Both the position numbers and the translations under genes were made by a program. Below, one piece after another: positions 1-11,728 of a stretch of DNA of 64,000 bases; position 1 is the stretch's first letter; each line of letters opens with the position of its first letter. Source of the DNA: Verticillium longisporum. Lineage: Eukaryota; Ascomycota; Sordariomycetes; Glomerellales; Plectosphaerellaceae. The notes beneath the pieces are model-generated. The model was not told the DNA's origin. It saw only the letters and a list, made by a program, of their open reading frames with translations, and searched no databases. The stretch lies in NCBI GenBank assembly GCA_019188255.1, contig JAETXT010000007.1, forward strand, positions 4,154,001 to 4,218,000, written 5' to 3'.

Positions 1-1569
1 ACGAGCTGGAAATGCTGAGCGTCCGCAAAAACATGGCCAGCAGCGAGATCAGGGAGATTGATATCAAAATTGCGAACCTGGGCGGCATGCGCAGAATCAT
101 CCTGGAGAGGCTGGCTGGGCTGGAGCAGGATGAAGCCATCCTGGAGCACGATCGTGAGCGCCCTCGACATCCCCTCGCCCGGATTGCCGTCATGCTAATT
201 GCTCAAAGTGATTGATGTGGAGGGTCGCCTCGAGGATGTGCAGCTACTTGTCGACGAAGCCGAAACGATAGCCCAGCAAACACCAACCCGAGAAGAGCTG
301 GATCTCGCGGGTGACCACGAGGACGATGGCTTCATGTCCCAGTCTGTGTACGAGAAGATCCCTGCCTCCCCTAGCACGCCTTCCAAGTCGAAGAGACCGA
401 GAACGGTCCGACGAAAGTCCATGCCTATCCTCCACGAACACTTCGAGCCTGGTACCGCGATCCGGGAAATTCGAGCACACCAGGACACCATCACAGCTCT
501 CGACTTTGACGCCCCTTTCGGAACAATGGTTACGTCTGCCATGGATGATACCGTCAAGGTATGGGATCTGAATGCGGGCCGGTGCATCGGCATGCTCGAG
601 GGCCACACTGCCTCGGTGCGCGCACTACAAGTGGAGGACAACATTCTGGCCACCGGTTCTCGTGACGCCACCATCCGGTTGTGGGACCTGAGCAAGGCGC
701 ACTACGATCCACAGGGCGGCCAGTTTGGCAAAGGAGGCGAGGAGGACGATGATGGCATAGCCTTTGAGAACCCAGATGATCAGCCGGTAGACCCGCCCGA
801 GGGCAGCATGGACGACTGCCACCTGTTCACGCTGCAAGCGCACGTCGACGAAATCACGGCGCTCCACTTCCGCGGCGACATTCTCGTGTCCGGCTCGGCT
901 GACAAGACTCTACGACACTGGGATCTGGAAAAGGGACGCTGTATTCAGACGCTGGACATTATGTGGGCGGCGACACAGGCCTCGGCTACAATACGAGACG
1001 ACGGACCTTGGCGGCAGACCAGTCGCTCGGCCTCGTCGTCAGCAGACTTTGTGGGCGCTGGGCAGGTAATCGAGTCGGGGCTGGCGTGCGGGACGGCAGT
1101 CGGCATGGGGAGGCTTTGGGATCTGCGCAGCGGCACCGTCCACCGCAGCCTCGTTGGCCACACGGGCCCCGTGACGTGCCTACAATTCGACGACGTGCAC
1201 CTGGTAACAGGCAGTGCGGACAGGAGTATCAGAGTAAGTCTACTTGTCACGGATGTTTGTATGAGAGACCAGAATGTGCTGACGCATGGGCAGATCTGGG
1301 ACCTGCGGACTGGGTCAATCTCAGACGCTTATGCTTACGACCACGGGATCACGAGTATGATGTTTGACGCCCGCCGGATCGTGTCGGCAGCAGGCGAGGA
1401 TGTTGTCAAGGTGTACGACAAGCTCGAGGGCCGGCAGTGGGAGTGCGGGGCGGGCATCGTCCAGGCGGAGGAAGGCAAATCGCCAGCAGTCGTGGAGCAG
1501 GTGCGCGTCCGTGACGGATACATGGTGGAAGGTCGGCAGGATGGCATTGTAGGAGTATGGACATGTTGA
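1..1569 (+). CDS. MDV1: Mdv1/Caf4-like WD40 mitochondrial division protein (5' partial)
   Basis: WD40 adaptor that, in the Mdv1/Caf4 family, links the outer-membrane receptor Fis1 to the dynamin Dnm1 during mitochondrial fission. The window begins inside the gene; translation is open from base 3. The first ~70 residues visible are a charged, coiled-coil-like helix, then a Ser/Arg-rich linker ([11 protein letters not shown]), then about seven WD repeats ending in WDL, VYD or GVW motifs (e.g. [34 protein letters not shown]). Two introns are inferred. 154-208 joins ILEHD to LIDVEGR and restores frame; 1234-1293 (GTAAGT...CAG) is a multiple of three, so it can be read through, but it interrupts a WD repeat between SIR and IWDL. 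The N-terminal Fis1-binding part is missing. Coiled coil followed by a seven-bladed propeller fits Mdv1 better than other WD40 proteins; this assignment comes from family knowledge, not a search. Confidence 0.85.
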
Positions 1570-2784
1570 TTGTAGAGCCTGGGAGGCCAGATGTGTACTA
1601 CATACCGTGTAAAAGTACTTATTACCAAGAAACAAAGATGCCGATGAACGGCCAAAGTGAGCCTTACTTACAGTGCACTCCCTGACGGTCCAACTCAATA
1701 TACTGACTTGCACGGTTTCAGAGTTGACATCTTGGATGCTTGAGCTTAATCTAGCAAGGCGTATGATAGGTGTGCAATCGGTTATTCTGACATGCATTGC
1801 GCGAGACACAGTTGAGACATAGATATTGGGCGGGACCTTGGCGGGATGGATGGCTGGCGGTCAAGACTTGCTGGATGCCTTGGTCCGGTCATGCCAGGCT
1901 GATAGCATCCTGGGATGTTACACTCTGGGATGAAGAGAGGTTTCGCAGTCCAATGTTGGGACCATGCGACAAGTCCATCGATAAGCGGGACAAAGGCCGC
2001 GTCAGATGAAGATCGATAGATAAACACAGCCATGAATGGAGAAGGAGAGGCTTAGCCTGTCGGCACTTCGGAGCAGGTGTCACGCTAAGCTTTGGAGCTT
2101 GGAGCAGCCAGCGCTCTGGACCTGCACGTGCCAAACAGTTGTCTCCCATGTTTCCATGCCCACACACCCCCCCCCCCCCCCCCCCCCCCTTTCTCCCCGC
2201 GCCTTCCACTCGGTGCACACTGCTGATGCCAGGGATCTTCCCACTTCCAACCAGTCCAGGCGCCCCCAACACCTGCCCCCCGCCCTTTTAGCACCAACCG
2301 CTAACAGCCCCATTGTCCACTTTGGCTGGGACGGCGCACTCTGCAACCGCCTGCCTACCCTGCCCTGCCTGCCTGGGGGCACCTACCTTGCCTCGGGGGA
2401 ACCTACCAGCCTCACCTTGCGACCGTCCGGAACCTGTTCCACCTTGCACCTTTCCTCGCCTTGCATCTTCCCATGCACCTCGACTGGATTTTGCCTCGCG
2501 TGTTCACACTAGGGACCTTCACCTATTTCTCCTTCAGCATACCTACAGTATCTTGATCCAAAGCGTCACCGAACGCGCAGGATCCATCACATAATTGCTT
2601 TGTGCTCATTCTACTTGTGTCTGACTCAGGCATCCTCCTGCCCTTGCCTACCCAAGGTACCTTATTACATACAGTACTGGCCTGGGCTCGGGATAGCATT
2701 TCACTTCAATCGAGAAGACAACCATCATCAGTTCCCGTTGCCGCTCGACCCCGATCCTTTTCAGCGCCCGGACCCTTTGTCGTC
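1570..2784. other. Intergenic region with 23-bp poly-C tract
   Basis: No coding potential recognised. It holds the 3' flank of the fission gene and the promoter/leader of the next gene. A run of 23 C residues lies at 2167-2189, and the stretch 2370-2480 is rich in CACCTACC/CCTTGCC blocks. Confidence 0.6.
2167..2189. repeat. Poly-C homopolymer (23 nt)
   Basis: Uninterrupted C run read directly from the sequence, flanked by CACACA on the left and TTTCTCC on the right. Its true length is uncertain because such runs are error-prone in sequencing. Confidence 0.9.
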
Positions 2785-5652
2785 ATGGCCTCGGCGGCGA
2801 CGTCGCAATGCCATGAAGGGTCGTCCCCTGGCAGGAAGCCTCCTGGGTTTCTTGATCTGCCCATTGAGGCCCGGAATCTTATCTTTAATCATGTAAGGCG
2901 CAGTCCTGCACCCTCGCACCTCGCACCCTCGCACCCAGCCTCGGCTGGGTCAGCCGCCGACCGTGGTTAACATGTCATGCGCAGTGCTCGCAAGCCGACC
3001 TCATCTGCCTCGCCCTTGTGTCGAAGCATTTTCGAGACCTCGCTGCCGCCCAGCTCTACCGCATTTTCCACATTGTATTTCCAGACGAAGAGGATCCCGC
3101 GTCCGACTCGCTTATCGACAGCCTCGCTGGTGGGCTGGATACCTTTGCCACCAGTGATTACAATTACGCCAGGTGGCTGCGCGATATCTCCCTCGACACC
3201 CTCAGCGCGGGTGAAAAGGCCGAAAGCGCCTACAAACCATACTTGTACAGCACAAGCTGCGGCAAGTTTCTCAACACCTTGCTACTCATCACACTGCGCA
3301 AGGCCAAGTCTTTGGAGAGATTCCAATGGAATATCCGGGTCGAGCTCAGCCGTCCCGTCTACCAGGCGCTCCACCAGATCACCACATTGAAGCACTTGCA
3401 CCTGCGACTCCAAGCCGGACCCTCACTCTTCGAGCCACCCCCTCCCCTTCCATACCCGATCCCCACTACTCCTCAACCAAACCCTCCGGTCAACGACTGG
3501 CACCCGATTACCTTCAGCATCCCTCTGCCACCACCGCCTCCGATCGGTCTCGGAACCGGCCTCGTCAGCTTGCCGTACGCCTCCACACCCGTGCTCCCCG
3601 CCAATGCCACCAGCACCCAAGGTCCTTGCACCCAAGACTAAGCGCAAACCTCTGCCAGCGAACGAACCTGCCACGCTATCTGGCTTTAAAAAGCTCAGGT
3701 CACTCGCCGTTCTCGACATTGATAATCTGGAACTGGTTTCGGAGATCAAAAAGTGTGTGCAAAGCTCCTTCTTGACGCTCAACAAGCTCAAGCTCTCCTT
3801 CTCTCCCAGCCTGGCCAATCAATCTCGGAAACCGAACCCCAATCTTGATCACGATGAGGACGATCCTGACGATGAATTTCATATCGTTCCCATGGGCCCG
3901 GGGCAGCACTGGGATGACGCTGCCGCACCCGTCAAGGCGTTCCGCGCCCAGGAGGAGCGGAAGCGCCAGGACGAAGTCCTCGCCGGTGTCTTTGGCATAG
4001 AACCTGTCTGGATCGACAAGACTCAGAAGAAGATGAAGGATAGGAAGCTCAAACATGACCCCAAAGAGACTCGCTCTGGCGCCGAGATCTTCATGGAGCG
4101 TCTGAAGGAGGTGTCAGCCAAGCTGGTCGCAGGTACAGAGGGCACGGAACCAGACGATCTTGAGTCGAGGGAAGCTGTCTTAACTATGATTCAAGAAGCT
4201 GCTGAGAAGTATCTTCAATCGAACGAAGCTAAGGCAGCGACCGAGACAGCAGCCAAGACTGAGAAGGACCACTCTACGACGAAACCGTCGGATGAAGTGT
4301 CGACAGCTTCCAAGCCTGCAAAGCCAAAATTCAAGGAAGCATCGCCTGAGGATATTGATGTTGAGGAACCCATCCCGGACGAGGCTGACGATAACACGGA
4401 GACGAATAGTGCGCCTGAGAAGGCAGCACCACCTTCAGCACCTCCCGCCACAGCAAATGTGACACCTTCTAGCAGCACATACACTCGCTCACCAGATGCT
4501 CCACAAGTATCGTCCACCAGAATTCGAGAGACGCGTGGAAAGGACTCAACGACGCCGCAGAAGAAGATTAATGACGACCCCACGACGATGAGCGATTACA
4601 TCAGGTCCACCCGTGGTGCCTCTCTACACTCATTCAGCGTCCACCTGATTCCTGTCAAGGCATCCGTGCTCAAGGCTTCCCTTGACCTTAGGGTCCTGAA
4701 GAGACTCACATTGCTGAATGTCGGCCCCCAGACTAGCATATGGTCAATGCTCTCGAAGGAAAACAAAATCTCGCCATTGCCCTTGCGCAAGATCTTCACC
4801 GACAACGTGTCTATGGCTTTCCTGACTTGTGTGGCCCAATTGGAGGAGGTCACGGAGCTGTTCATGCTAGAACGTGCAGAGAATTACCGACCAGAAAGTT
4901 TCGCGCCAAAGACGTCAGTCAACATGAATAACATTCGCCGGCTCGTGTTACGACGTCACATCGGTACACTCAAGAGGCTGATGATTAAGAATGATGTGGA
5001 CTCAAGTTGGGATGCTGAAGAAAAAACGGTTCTGTTGATGTGCAACCGCGGAAAGCAGCTCGAAGAGTTGGCAGTGGGCATGGGAATTCGCGCAATGGTA
5101 AGCTCCATAACAGACAAGTCCCTTTGGGTTCCCGCCTCCCTGGCTGCCCTAGAAACTGTGAGTTGGAACTGACAAATTTGGTCGCAGCACACCTTCTTGC
5201 AGCATTTCCCGGGCTTGCCCAAACTGCGCGCTTTTAATGTTGTCCACTTTCGCAGCGAAGACACTTGTCCGTGGGTCATGCGCGAGACACGTCGATTCTT
5301 GATCGACAATCTATCTCATCATCCTGAGCTCGTGCTGGAGTGGATCTCCATTGACGATGACAGAGTTGAACGCGTCATACGTGGGCCTTTCCCTTCAGAT
5401 CGACCCGACAGTGACAAGAAGAAGAAGAAGAAGAAGGGCAAAGGCAAGGCCTCGGTTTTGACCTCCAGCGACCCAGAGACGAGCTCCTTCCCCGAGCTGC
5501 CTCTCAATAACTGGGACAACCCTAGCGACAGTGACGACGAAGACACGGACGTATCGGCGCAGTTGAAGCTGGAGACGATTCCAGACGTGCACTTTTACGA
5601 CGTGTGGGACGTCCGCATTTTTAAGAAGGAGGTTATGACCGGCCGCCTGTGA
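2785..5652 (+). CDS. F-box-like / leucine-rich hypothetical protein
   Basis: The start ATG at 2785 gives MASAATSQCHEG and then FLDLPIEARNLIFNH. An intron at 2893-2984 (GTAAGG...GCAG) joins this in frame to CSQADLICLALVSKHFRDLA. Together this is the pattern of an F-box-like helix bundle (LDLP...I...LC.VSK.F), so a substrate-recruiting SCF role is possible but unproven. A Pro-rich stretch follows, then a long acidic, Lys/Glu-rich linker (about 3820-4600), then leucine-rich segments (e.g. LRVLKRLTLLNVG) and a C-terminal KKKKKKK run with acidic residues. The frame must change between about 3540 and 3640, by a weak short intron (candidate 3564-3621) or a one-base error. A second intron near 5158-5202 (GTGAGT...GCAG), or alternatively 5098-5187, joins LAALET to HFPGLPKLRAF. 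The product is not otherwise recognised, and exon structure in the middle is uncertain. Confidence 0.6.
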
Positions 5653-6230
5653 TCACGGTGATGATGAAAGCGTCTGCACGTCGGACATGGACAGGGGGCA
5701 TACATGAGGCACGACATTTTCTAATGAGTGCGTTGGACGCTTTTCTCGCGGCTTGAATCGAGCGGCAGGTTCATCAAAGGACCAAGCGTGTTATGAGGAA
5801 ATTTTCGGCATGGCGTGGAGAGGCTTCTCTCTGACTTTTTTTTTTATTTTCTTCTCTCCTTTTTAGGCGTCAAACAGCGGGGTATTCTTCTTTTTGATAG
5901 CGTGAATGGTTTCGTGGGCGAATGAGATTAGGAAAAACATGTGCCTGTAACAATAGTCTGGCTCCTTTTCGGGATGAGACGATAGTCTGAATGCACATCC
6001 TTTGGCACCGATGATCCAGTTTCGTTCCGTTGCCTTTCCGACTCGTTTCATCAGAATGCTTGATGACCGGTTTCTGTCCGCCACATGGACGACCCCCATC
6101 TTTGACAGACGTGGAAGACGATATCATTATCATTACTGAAGTAAGCCTAGCCCCTATCCTGAAAATCATGTGCCGGTCCGTGATAACCACGACGGCCTCG
6201 AGCCGAATCCATGTCCTGGGTGTGCTGGTT
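5653..6230. other. Convergent 3' intergenic region
   Basis: This lies between the ends of two convergent genes. It contains an oligo-T tract near 5838 and no recognisable gene; it probably holds both 3' UTRs. Confidence 0.5.
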
Positions 6231-8326
6231 TCAAATCAAATCCCACTTGATGATCCCAGCAAACGCCATGCCAACCCTGCCCCTTTTCGCGAGGAACTCC
6301 TCCTTGGAGAGCCCCCTGCCGTCCTTGCCGTCAAATTTGGTTACCATGAAGATGCTTAGCCCTTCACCCGGCGCACCGAGATCAATGGCGTTGACATCGA
6401 GCCACCACCAGTAGCCATCCGTGTCCATCGGCACCATTTCCTTCTTGCGGCCGTCTCGACCGCCAATGCTCAGGAGCAGCAGTGGCGGCTACCCGAGTCC
6501 GTGCCGCTCTGACGTCCAGTGCTCACACAGCTTGGAGAACTGGAAGCGCACGCACTCGCCGCTGTTAACAGAAATTTGCTTCTCCTGCGGATAGACGCTG
6601 CTTCCCTCAATGCCTTCCTGATGAGCGTTGGTGTACACCGTCGGTGTCTCCCCGTGGACGGGGCCAATGTAGTACTCCTCCCACGTAGGTATGCGGCCGT
6701 CACTTCGGAAAAAGTGGTTGTTGTCCTCCGGGTAGTGGGATAGGCCAAACATCTCGTTCGACCGCGTGAACTGCTCCGGCTTGAACGATGGAGTGTATGA
6801 TTTAGTTGCTGACGAGACGTTGCCGGCTCCCCAGCATGAGTCGAGGAGCTTCCATTCTCCCCATCGATCCGCACAGCGTTCCAAGCATGACCATCTGCTT
6901 TCTTTGGAGGGGGCGTTCGCCCTTTTGAGGGCTGTGTGTCCGATGCCCTTGCCGTGACCCGTCACTGTTATACACTCCAACCCGGCGCGCTCCGCTATGG
7001 CTTTGTAGGTGTCAGCGTAGCCGGAACACACAGCTCTCCCCATCTGTATCGTCTCCTCGGCGCCACGAGCTTGAATACTATTGCCAAAGAATGCTGGACA
7101 ATCATACGCAATATTATGATGGAACCAAGTGAAGATAGCCCGCGCCTTGTCAGTGTGAGATGCGAAAGGGGCGCATAGATAATGAGCAAGATAGCCGACA
7201 GGGTCATCGCGCGGCAACGATTCCCTGGGGTATTGAGCTGCCACGCCATCCGGACCTGAAAAATCGCGGCAGGTCAGGCAGTCGTCGCGTTGCTGTACAG
7301 CTGGAGCCTGCTGCGCGGCTGTGGCGCTCGGCTGGGGAATCGTGGGTCTGGAGCTCAAAGGAATAGGGGGCGGAACATCTCTTTCATCCAGATAATCATC
7401 TGAAGCCTGCGAAGGCACGCTGTGACCCTGTATGTCTTGGACATGATGCTCATGCCCATTTGTGACTGGTTGCGGACGAACGATGGGCCTTACAGCAGGG
7501 GCCTCAGATGCTGGGGGCGGTAGTCGGCGAGGTTTGGCAGGAGGGAGCTCTGGGTCCGGTGCGTGCTGGTGAACTGTATGGTTTTGTTGGACGGCAGAGG
7601 CGTTACTCAGGCGCGGAGGTAATGTGGGCCGCTGAGGAGCCTCAATCTGTCTGATGGCCGGAGCAGACTGGATGGGAATGGGGGCTCGGGGTCTCGCAGG
7701 TTCCTTGAGAACGGCCTCCTTCGCTGCCTGGGCGTCCCTTTCCCTCTTGGTCGGCGGCAGCGGGGAAGACTGGAGGGATCGAACGCTGGAGGCAATTTGC
7801 GGCCTGCGCCATCGACGGAGTGTATACTTGTAGCTGATGACACAGTATTGTTGTTCAGGGAAAGAGACGAAAGTGTTGAGATTTCCGAAGCGTTTGAGTT
7901 TCGTCGGGCTTCCAGATACTGCGTCTGAGTGGAAGGTCTCCGTGGCGGCAGCGCAGGTGAGTTATGTGAGGTGGCGCTAGGTGAGAGGACCTGTGGAGGT
8001 GGCGCGCCCCGATCTCTGGCCGCCGGTGAATGTTGCGGCTGGACCTGCGGTGACTCAGTCGTTCGTCGAGGCAGTGGCGGGGGGTTGGCCTTGGGGGGTA
8101 ATGCTCTCGAAGGACGGGGAGGTATTGTTGGTGTCGGACGCTCTTGGGTTGCTGCGACTGTGGGAACTGAAGACAATGCCTGGGCTTGCTTGTCGGCCTT
8201 GACGGGCGGTGGGGGTGGAGGGGCTCGTTTCGCCTTGACCTCCGGAGCCTTGAAGTTTTTCTGCTTGTTCAAGGCAGCAATTCTCTCGGCGAGAGTGGTG
8301 AACTGAGGTTCCTCGACGTCGGCCAT
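6231..8326 (-). CDS. Cyk3-type transglutaminase-like protein, reading frame disrupted
   Basis: The start at 8326 gives MADVEEPQFTTLAERIAALN. A ~300-residue Pro-rich, PxxP-dense low-complexity region follows, then a transglutaminase-like fold with the Cys motif (GRAVCSGYAD) and the Asp motif (WKLLDSCWGAG), and a C-terminal domain ending GMAFAGIIKWDLI. In the Cyk3/kyphoscoliosis-peptidase group this fold acts in cytokinesis or cell-wall assembly, often without catalysis; no SH3 domain is visible here. Four lesions are seen. (1) A one-base frame break at the G run 7762-7765. (2) A change at 6909-6913 that puts the GHAWNAV histidine motif in another frame. (3) A compensating change at 6859-6862. 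(4) An in-frame TAG at 6489-6491, after which the same frame continues into conserved sequence. With the three frame breaks resolved, the length is ~698 codons. Either a decayed gene or, more likely given similar breaks in ALG7, assembly error. Confidence 0.72.
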
Positions 8327-9924
8327 TGTGCTTGGAACCCAGTCAGTCGATTGATTGGAGGCGAATCCGTCAGCGAGAGTGAAAGAAAGACACAGGTGGA
8401 TTATGGATGTATCGCTGTAGGTGAGAGAAGGGAAGAAGAGAAAGAGACGTCGTCGAATCCAGGAGGGTACGCAGCGAACGGATGGCGGGGTTCGGAGTGA
8501 TATCAGGCAGTCAGTCGATGGTTGTCTCAGGCCATGTGTTTGTCCCGACCTCGTGCTCGGCGAGGTGACAGCGCCTGGTCAGCGGCAGAGTCGCCGGGGG
8601 GTACGATGAGCGGACAAGCAGCAGCAAGCTGGGTGGACGGTGTTTCTTTGGCTGGGATTGTGTTGGATGCGCAGCCACAGGTGGGACAGGCGAGGTAATG
8701 ACTGTGACTCCAACTACAAGCGTCTATCGGAGGTGACGGAAAGTTTGCTGGCAGCGTCGGATGGATGGATTGATGGATGTGGCACAGCAGACAAGAAGCG
8801 GGACGAGCAGACCCGTATGAAAGAGGGGATGAGAGAGGAGGGGATCAGTGATGGGCTGAAGGACGCAACTTGATGTTGAGAGGAGAGGACACGGGGGATT
8901 CTGAGGCTAACGAGTTTCGACCCGTCAGCCCAGCCCAGTCTTCCTTCCGGGATTCAAGGTGCACTGCACTGAGAAACGCCTGACGCCTGCCCTGCCGCTC
9001 AATTTGAGTACATGTACTTGTAGGTAGGTGGTAGGTACAACCAAGGAGGGGAGCTTGGGGGCGTTTGTGGATGTCCATGTGTTAATGTGGGGTGCCTTGC
9101 GCGTCCCCTACTCCCCTGCTTCCTTGGCGCTAGTCGAGGGGGGCGCAGGGTGTCGACTGCCTGTTCTGCGAGCCTGGTCTCGTAGGGCAGCCACTACCGG
9201 AACCGCCCCTAAGAATAGGGGCGGGAAGTCGGCACCGCGCATGCTCCTGCTCCTGCTTCTGCTCCCCACCGTTCGTGGGCCTCCCTGCCCGCGCGCATGC
9301 GGTCTTCGTTCTGAAGCACATTGATAGTCACGCAAGCTGCTGCCAAACGAGCTCGCCAAACCAGCTCGCCAAACCAGCTCGCCACAGTCAACCTTTTGTG
9401 GATTTAGTCTTGTTATACTTGTAGTAGAGACGTTGCTCATCCATGAAGTATGGGCTAGGGACATGTAGCATCTCTGTCAGCCCCCATGTCCAGGATACCC
9501 CCGCCTCGTGGACTCAGATACCAGTAGCAAGCAGTCTGTGCGTGGCTCAGGGACCAGCTCAAACAATCTATTCCGGGCTCTTTGAAAGGGGCCACAGCAG
9601 CATCCTTACCGCTCGACGTGAAGGCAGCTTGGAGAAAACCCAACCAAAGCTTCTCGTGAATTACGCTCAAGGCACACACGTCCATATCTAGTTGGGCAGC
9701 ATAGCCAGCACCCCCCGCTACCATTTAGCTACATCTCAGCCATTGAGCCAGTTGACACGAGCACGCGGAGCTTCGAGCTACTGGTGGTAAAATTCAAGTG
9801 ACGACAAGAGACCTTGAACACGGCTTGTCTCATAACTCAAGCATCTTGTAAATTCAAGTGATACCGCATGCTAATGGACATCTCAAAAAATCAAATCGCT
9901 GACATCAACATCACCACCGTCTAT
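8327..9924. other. Intergenic region, promoter of the Cyk3-type gene
   Basis: No gene recognised. The left part is the upstream region of the minus-strand transglutaminase-like gene, and the right part lies 3' of the MFS gene. It contains a TAGGTAGGTGGTAGGTAC cluster at about 9021-9039 and a short tandem repeat at 9342-9383. Confidence 0.5.
9342..9383. repeat. Short tandem repeat, 13-bp unit x3
   Basis: Three head-to-tail copies of a unit close to CCAAACCAGCTCG, the first with one substitution. Non-coding; no function apparent. Confidence 0.8.
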
Positions 9925-11728
9925 CTACAGGTTCAACTTTTGCGCCCTGAACCTCGCGCCATACTTGCATATCAAAGCCGGCACTGGGATCAGCGCGATA
10001 GCCACGAACCCCAACAAGCTGTTTCCCCACCCCAGGCCGAGGGCGTCGTACATTTTGGGCCCCGCCAGTGGCAGAAACGCAGCGACGACACTCCGGAAGA
10101 CCGTGAAAGCGGCGAGAGCGCTGGCCGCGTACTCGGGGAACGCGTCGATGGTGTACGCCTGAATGGGCTGCCAGACGCCGACGAGGCCGAGGCCAAAGGG
10201 CAATAGGGAGAGGATGGGGGAAATCCAGTGGACCTGGGCGTAGGCGGACCAGCCGTACCAGAAAAAGGTCAGAGGCAACAGACAGGCGAAGTAAACACAG
10301 TCCGGCAAGCGCATTTCCGGTTCATATACGCCGTGATTGGCGGCGGTGAGACGGATAACAGTGCGGTCGGAGATGTAGTTGAAGAGGGCGAGAGAAACAC
10401 CGTACCCGATCCCCATAGGTATGTAGCCGAGGCCCGTCATCCCGAGCGAGACGCCGTACTAACCCTGAAAGAGGAGAGGAATGGTGTTGAAGAGCAGGTA
10501 TAGCACGCCGTAGCAGAAGGCAATATACGGGGACAGGGAAAAGAGAAGCGGCGAAAGGAAGAGCATCTTGAGGGGCCGGGTCAGTCCACGAGCAAGGACC
10601 ATGGACTTGGACTGCGGTGCCGCGTTTGCGTCCACGTAGACGGACCGTAGATCGGGACGGTTGAGTTCGATGCGGAGGCGGTCCGTCTTCCTTTGAATGA
10701 GTACACGGGCGTTGGTCTCTTGTGATAGGATAGCGATGGCAACAACCATGGGAACAGAGGCAGCCAAGACGATCCAGCCCGTCCAGCGCCAACCGATGTC
10801 CTGCGCAACAAAGGCACCGATGAGCGGCCCGATGGTGGGGCCGATGAGCGGGCCCAGCATCCAGATGGTAATGGCGCGGCCACGCTGGTGGACCGGTATG
10901 ATATCGGCAATGATGCCACCTCCGATGGTCAGGCAGCCGGATCCTCCGACACCCGTCAGAAAACGGAACACAATCAGTGCGTTCAGCGAGGGTGCCAGGG
11001 CGCAGCCGATGAGCCATACACAGAAGAAGGCATTGGCGGACGAGAGAACAATGTGACGGCCGTAAATCTCCGATAGAGGGGAGAGGAAGAGAGGTCCTAT
11101 AGCGTATCCGAGGAGATAGATGCTGATGGGAAAGGAGGCCATGGTGAGATCAGCCTCTCCGTTTCCACTGAAGTCCTCGGCCAGAAACCCAATCGCGGGG
11201 GCCAGAATTGTTGAGGCAAAAGGGGTGAGGAACGTAATGGCGGCGACGAAGCCGACTATGGTCCACTTACGCTTTGCGCTAAAGTTCATGGGCATCTCGG
11301 GGTCATCTTGGCTCTCCCAGCCAACGACACCGTTGTCGAGGTCAGAAACCGGTATGGGTGCTGGCGGAGGCGGAGGGAGCTTGGTGCGCCGGGAACTGGC
11401 GAAAGAGCGCCTCGTCCTGGTGGTGATTTGAGAGGGCTGTCTGCTGAGCACTCTCTCGACAACGTCCTAGGAAGCTGTCAGCTCACCGCCAAAGGGTCCA
11501 AGGTATCGAAGCCCAAGGTGGCACACGGACTTCTTCATAGGGGTCTGTTTTTCGCTCTTGTCGGCTGCGCCCACGTTCGAGCTTTTCCGTCAACACTTCT
11601 TGCTCGATGCTGTCTCTGTCACTGAGGGACGGTGGGGGAGGTTCGGTTTCTGCATGTTCATGAGAGTGTTGGGCAGTCGCGTCAGAGCCCCAGCCAGCTT
11701 CGACATCTTTCTCCTTTCCGTCGCGCAT
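9925..11728 (-). CDS. MFS drug:H+ antiporter (DHA1-type) with one in-frame TAG
   Basis: Plasma-membrane multidrug/small-molecule efflux permease of the major facilitator superfamily. Exon 1 starts at 11728 (MRDGKEKDVEAGW) and encodes a charged cytosolic N-terminus. An intron of about 11467-11524 is inferred from a CTGAC branch site and CCTAG acceptor; the donor could be at 11524 or 11530, both in phase 0. Exon 2 encodes about twelve hydrophobic segments with the loop 2-3 motif LSPLSEIYGRHIV and a motif-C-like GPLIGPTIGPLIGAF, characteristic of DHA1. A TAG at 10459-10461 interrupts the frame after LLFQG, but the identical frame resumes with YGVSLGMTGLGY and runs 170 residues to the true stop, through the last membrane segments. 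No splice sites remove it. Total length is ~580 codons, normal for the family. The substrate is unknown. Confidence 0.8.

Noticed and set aside
6231..8326. Calling the Cyk3-type gene a pseudogene
   Set aside because: Lesions resemble those in the essential ALG7, so sequence error is at least as likely; kept as a disrupted CDS.
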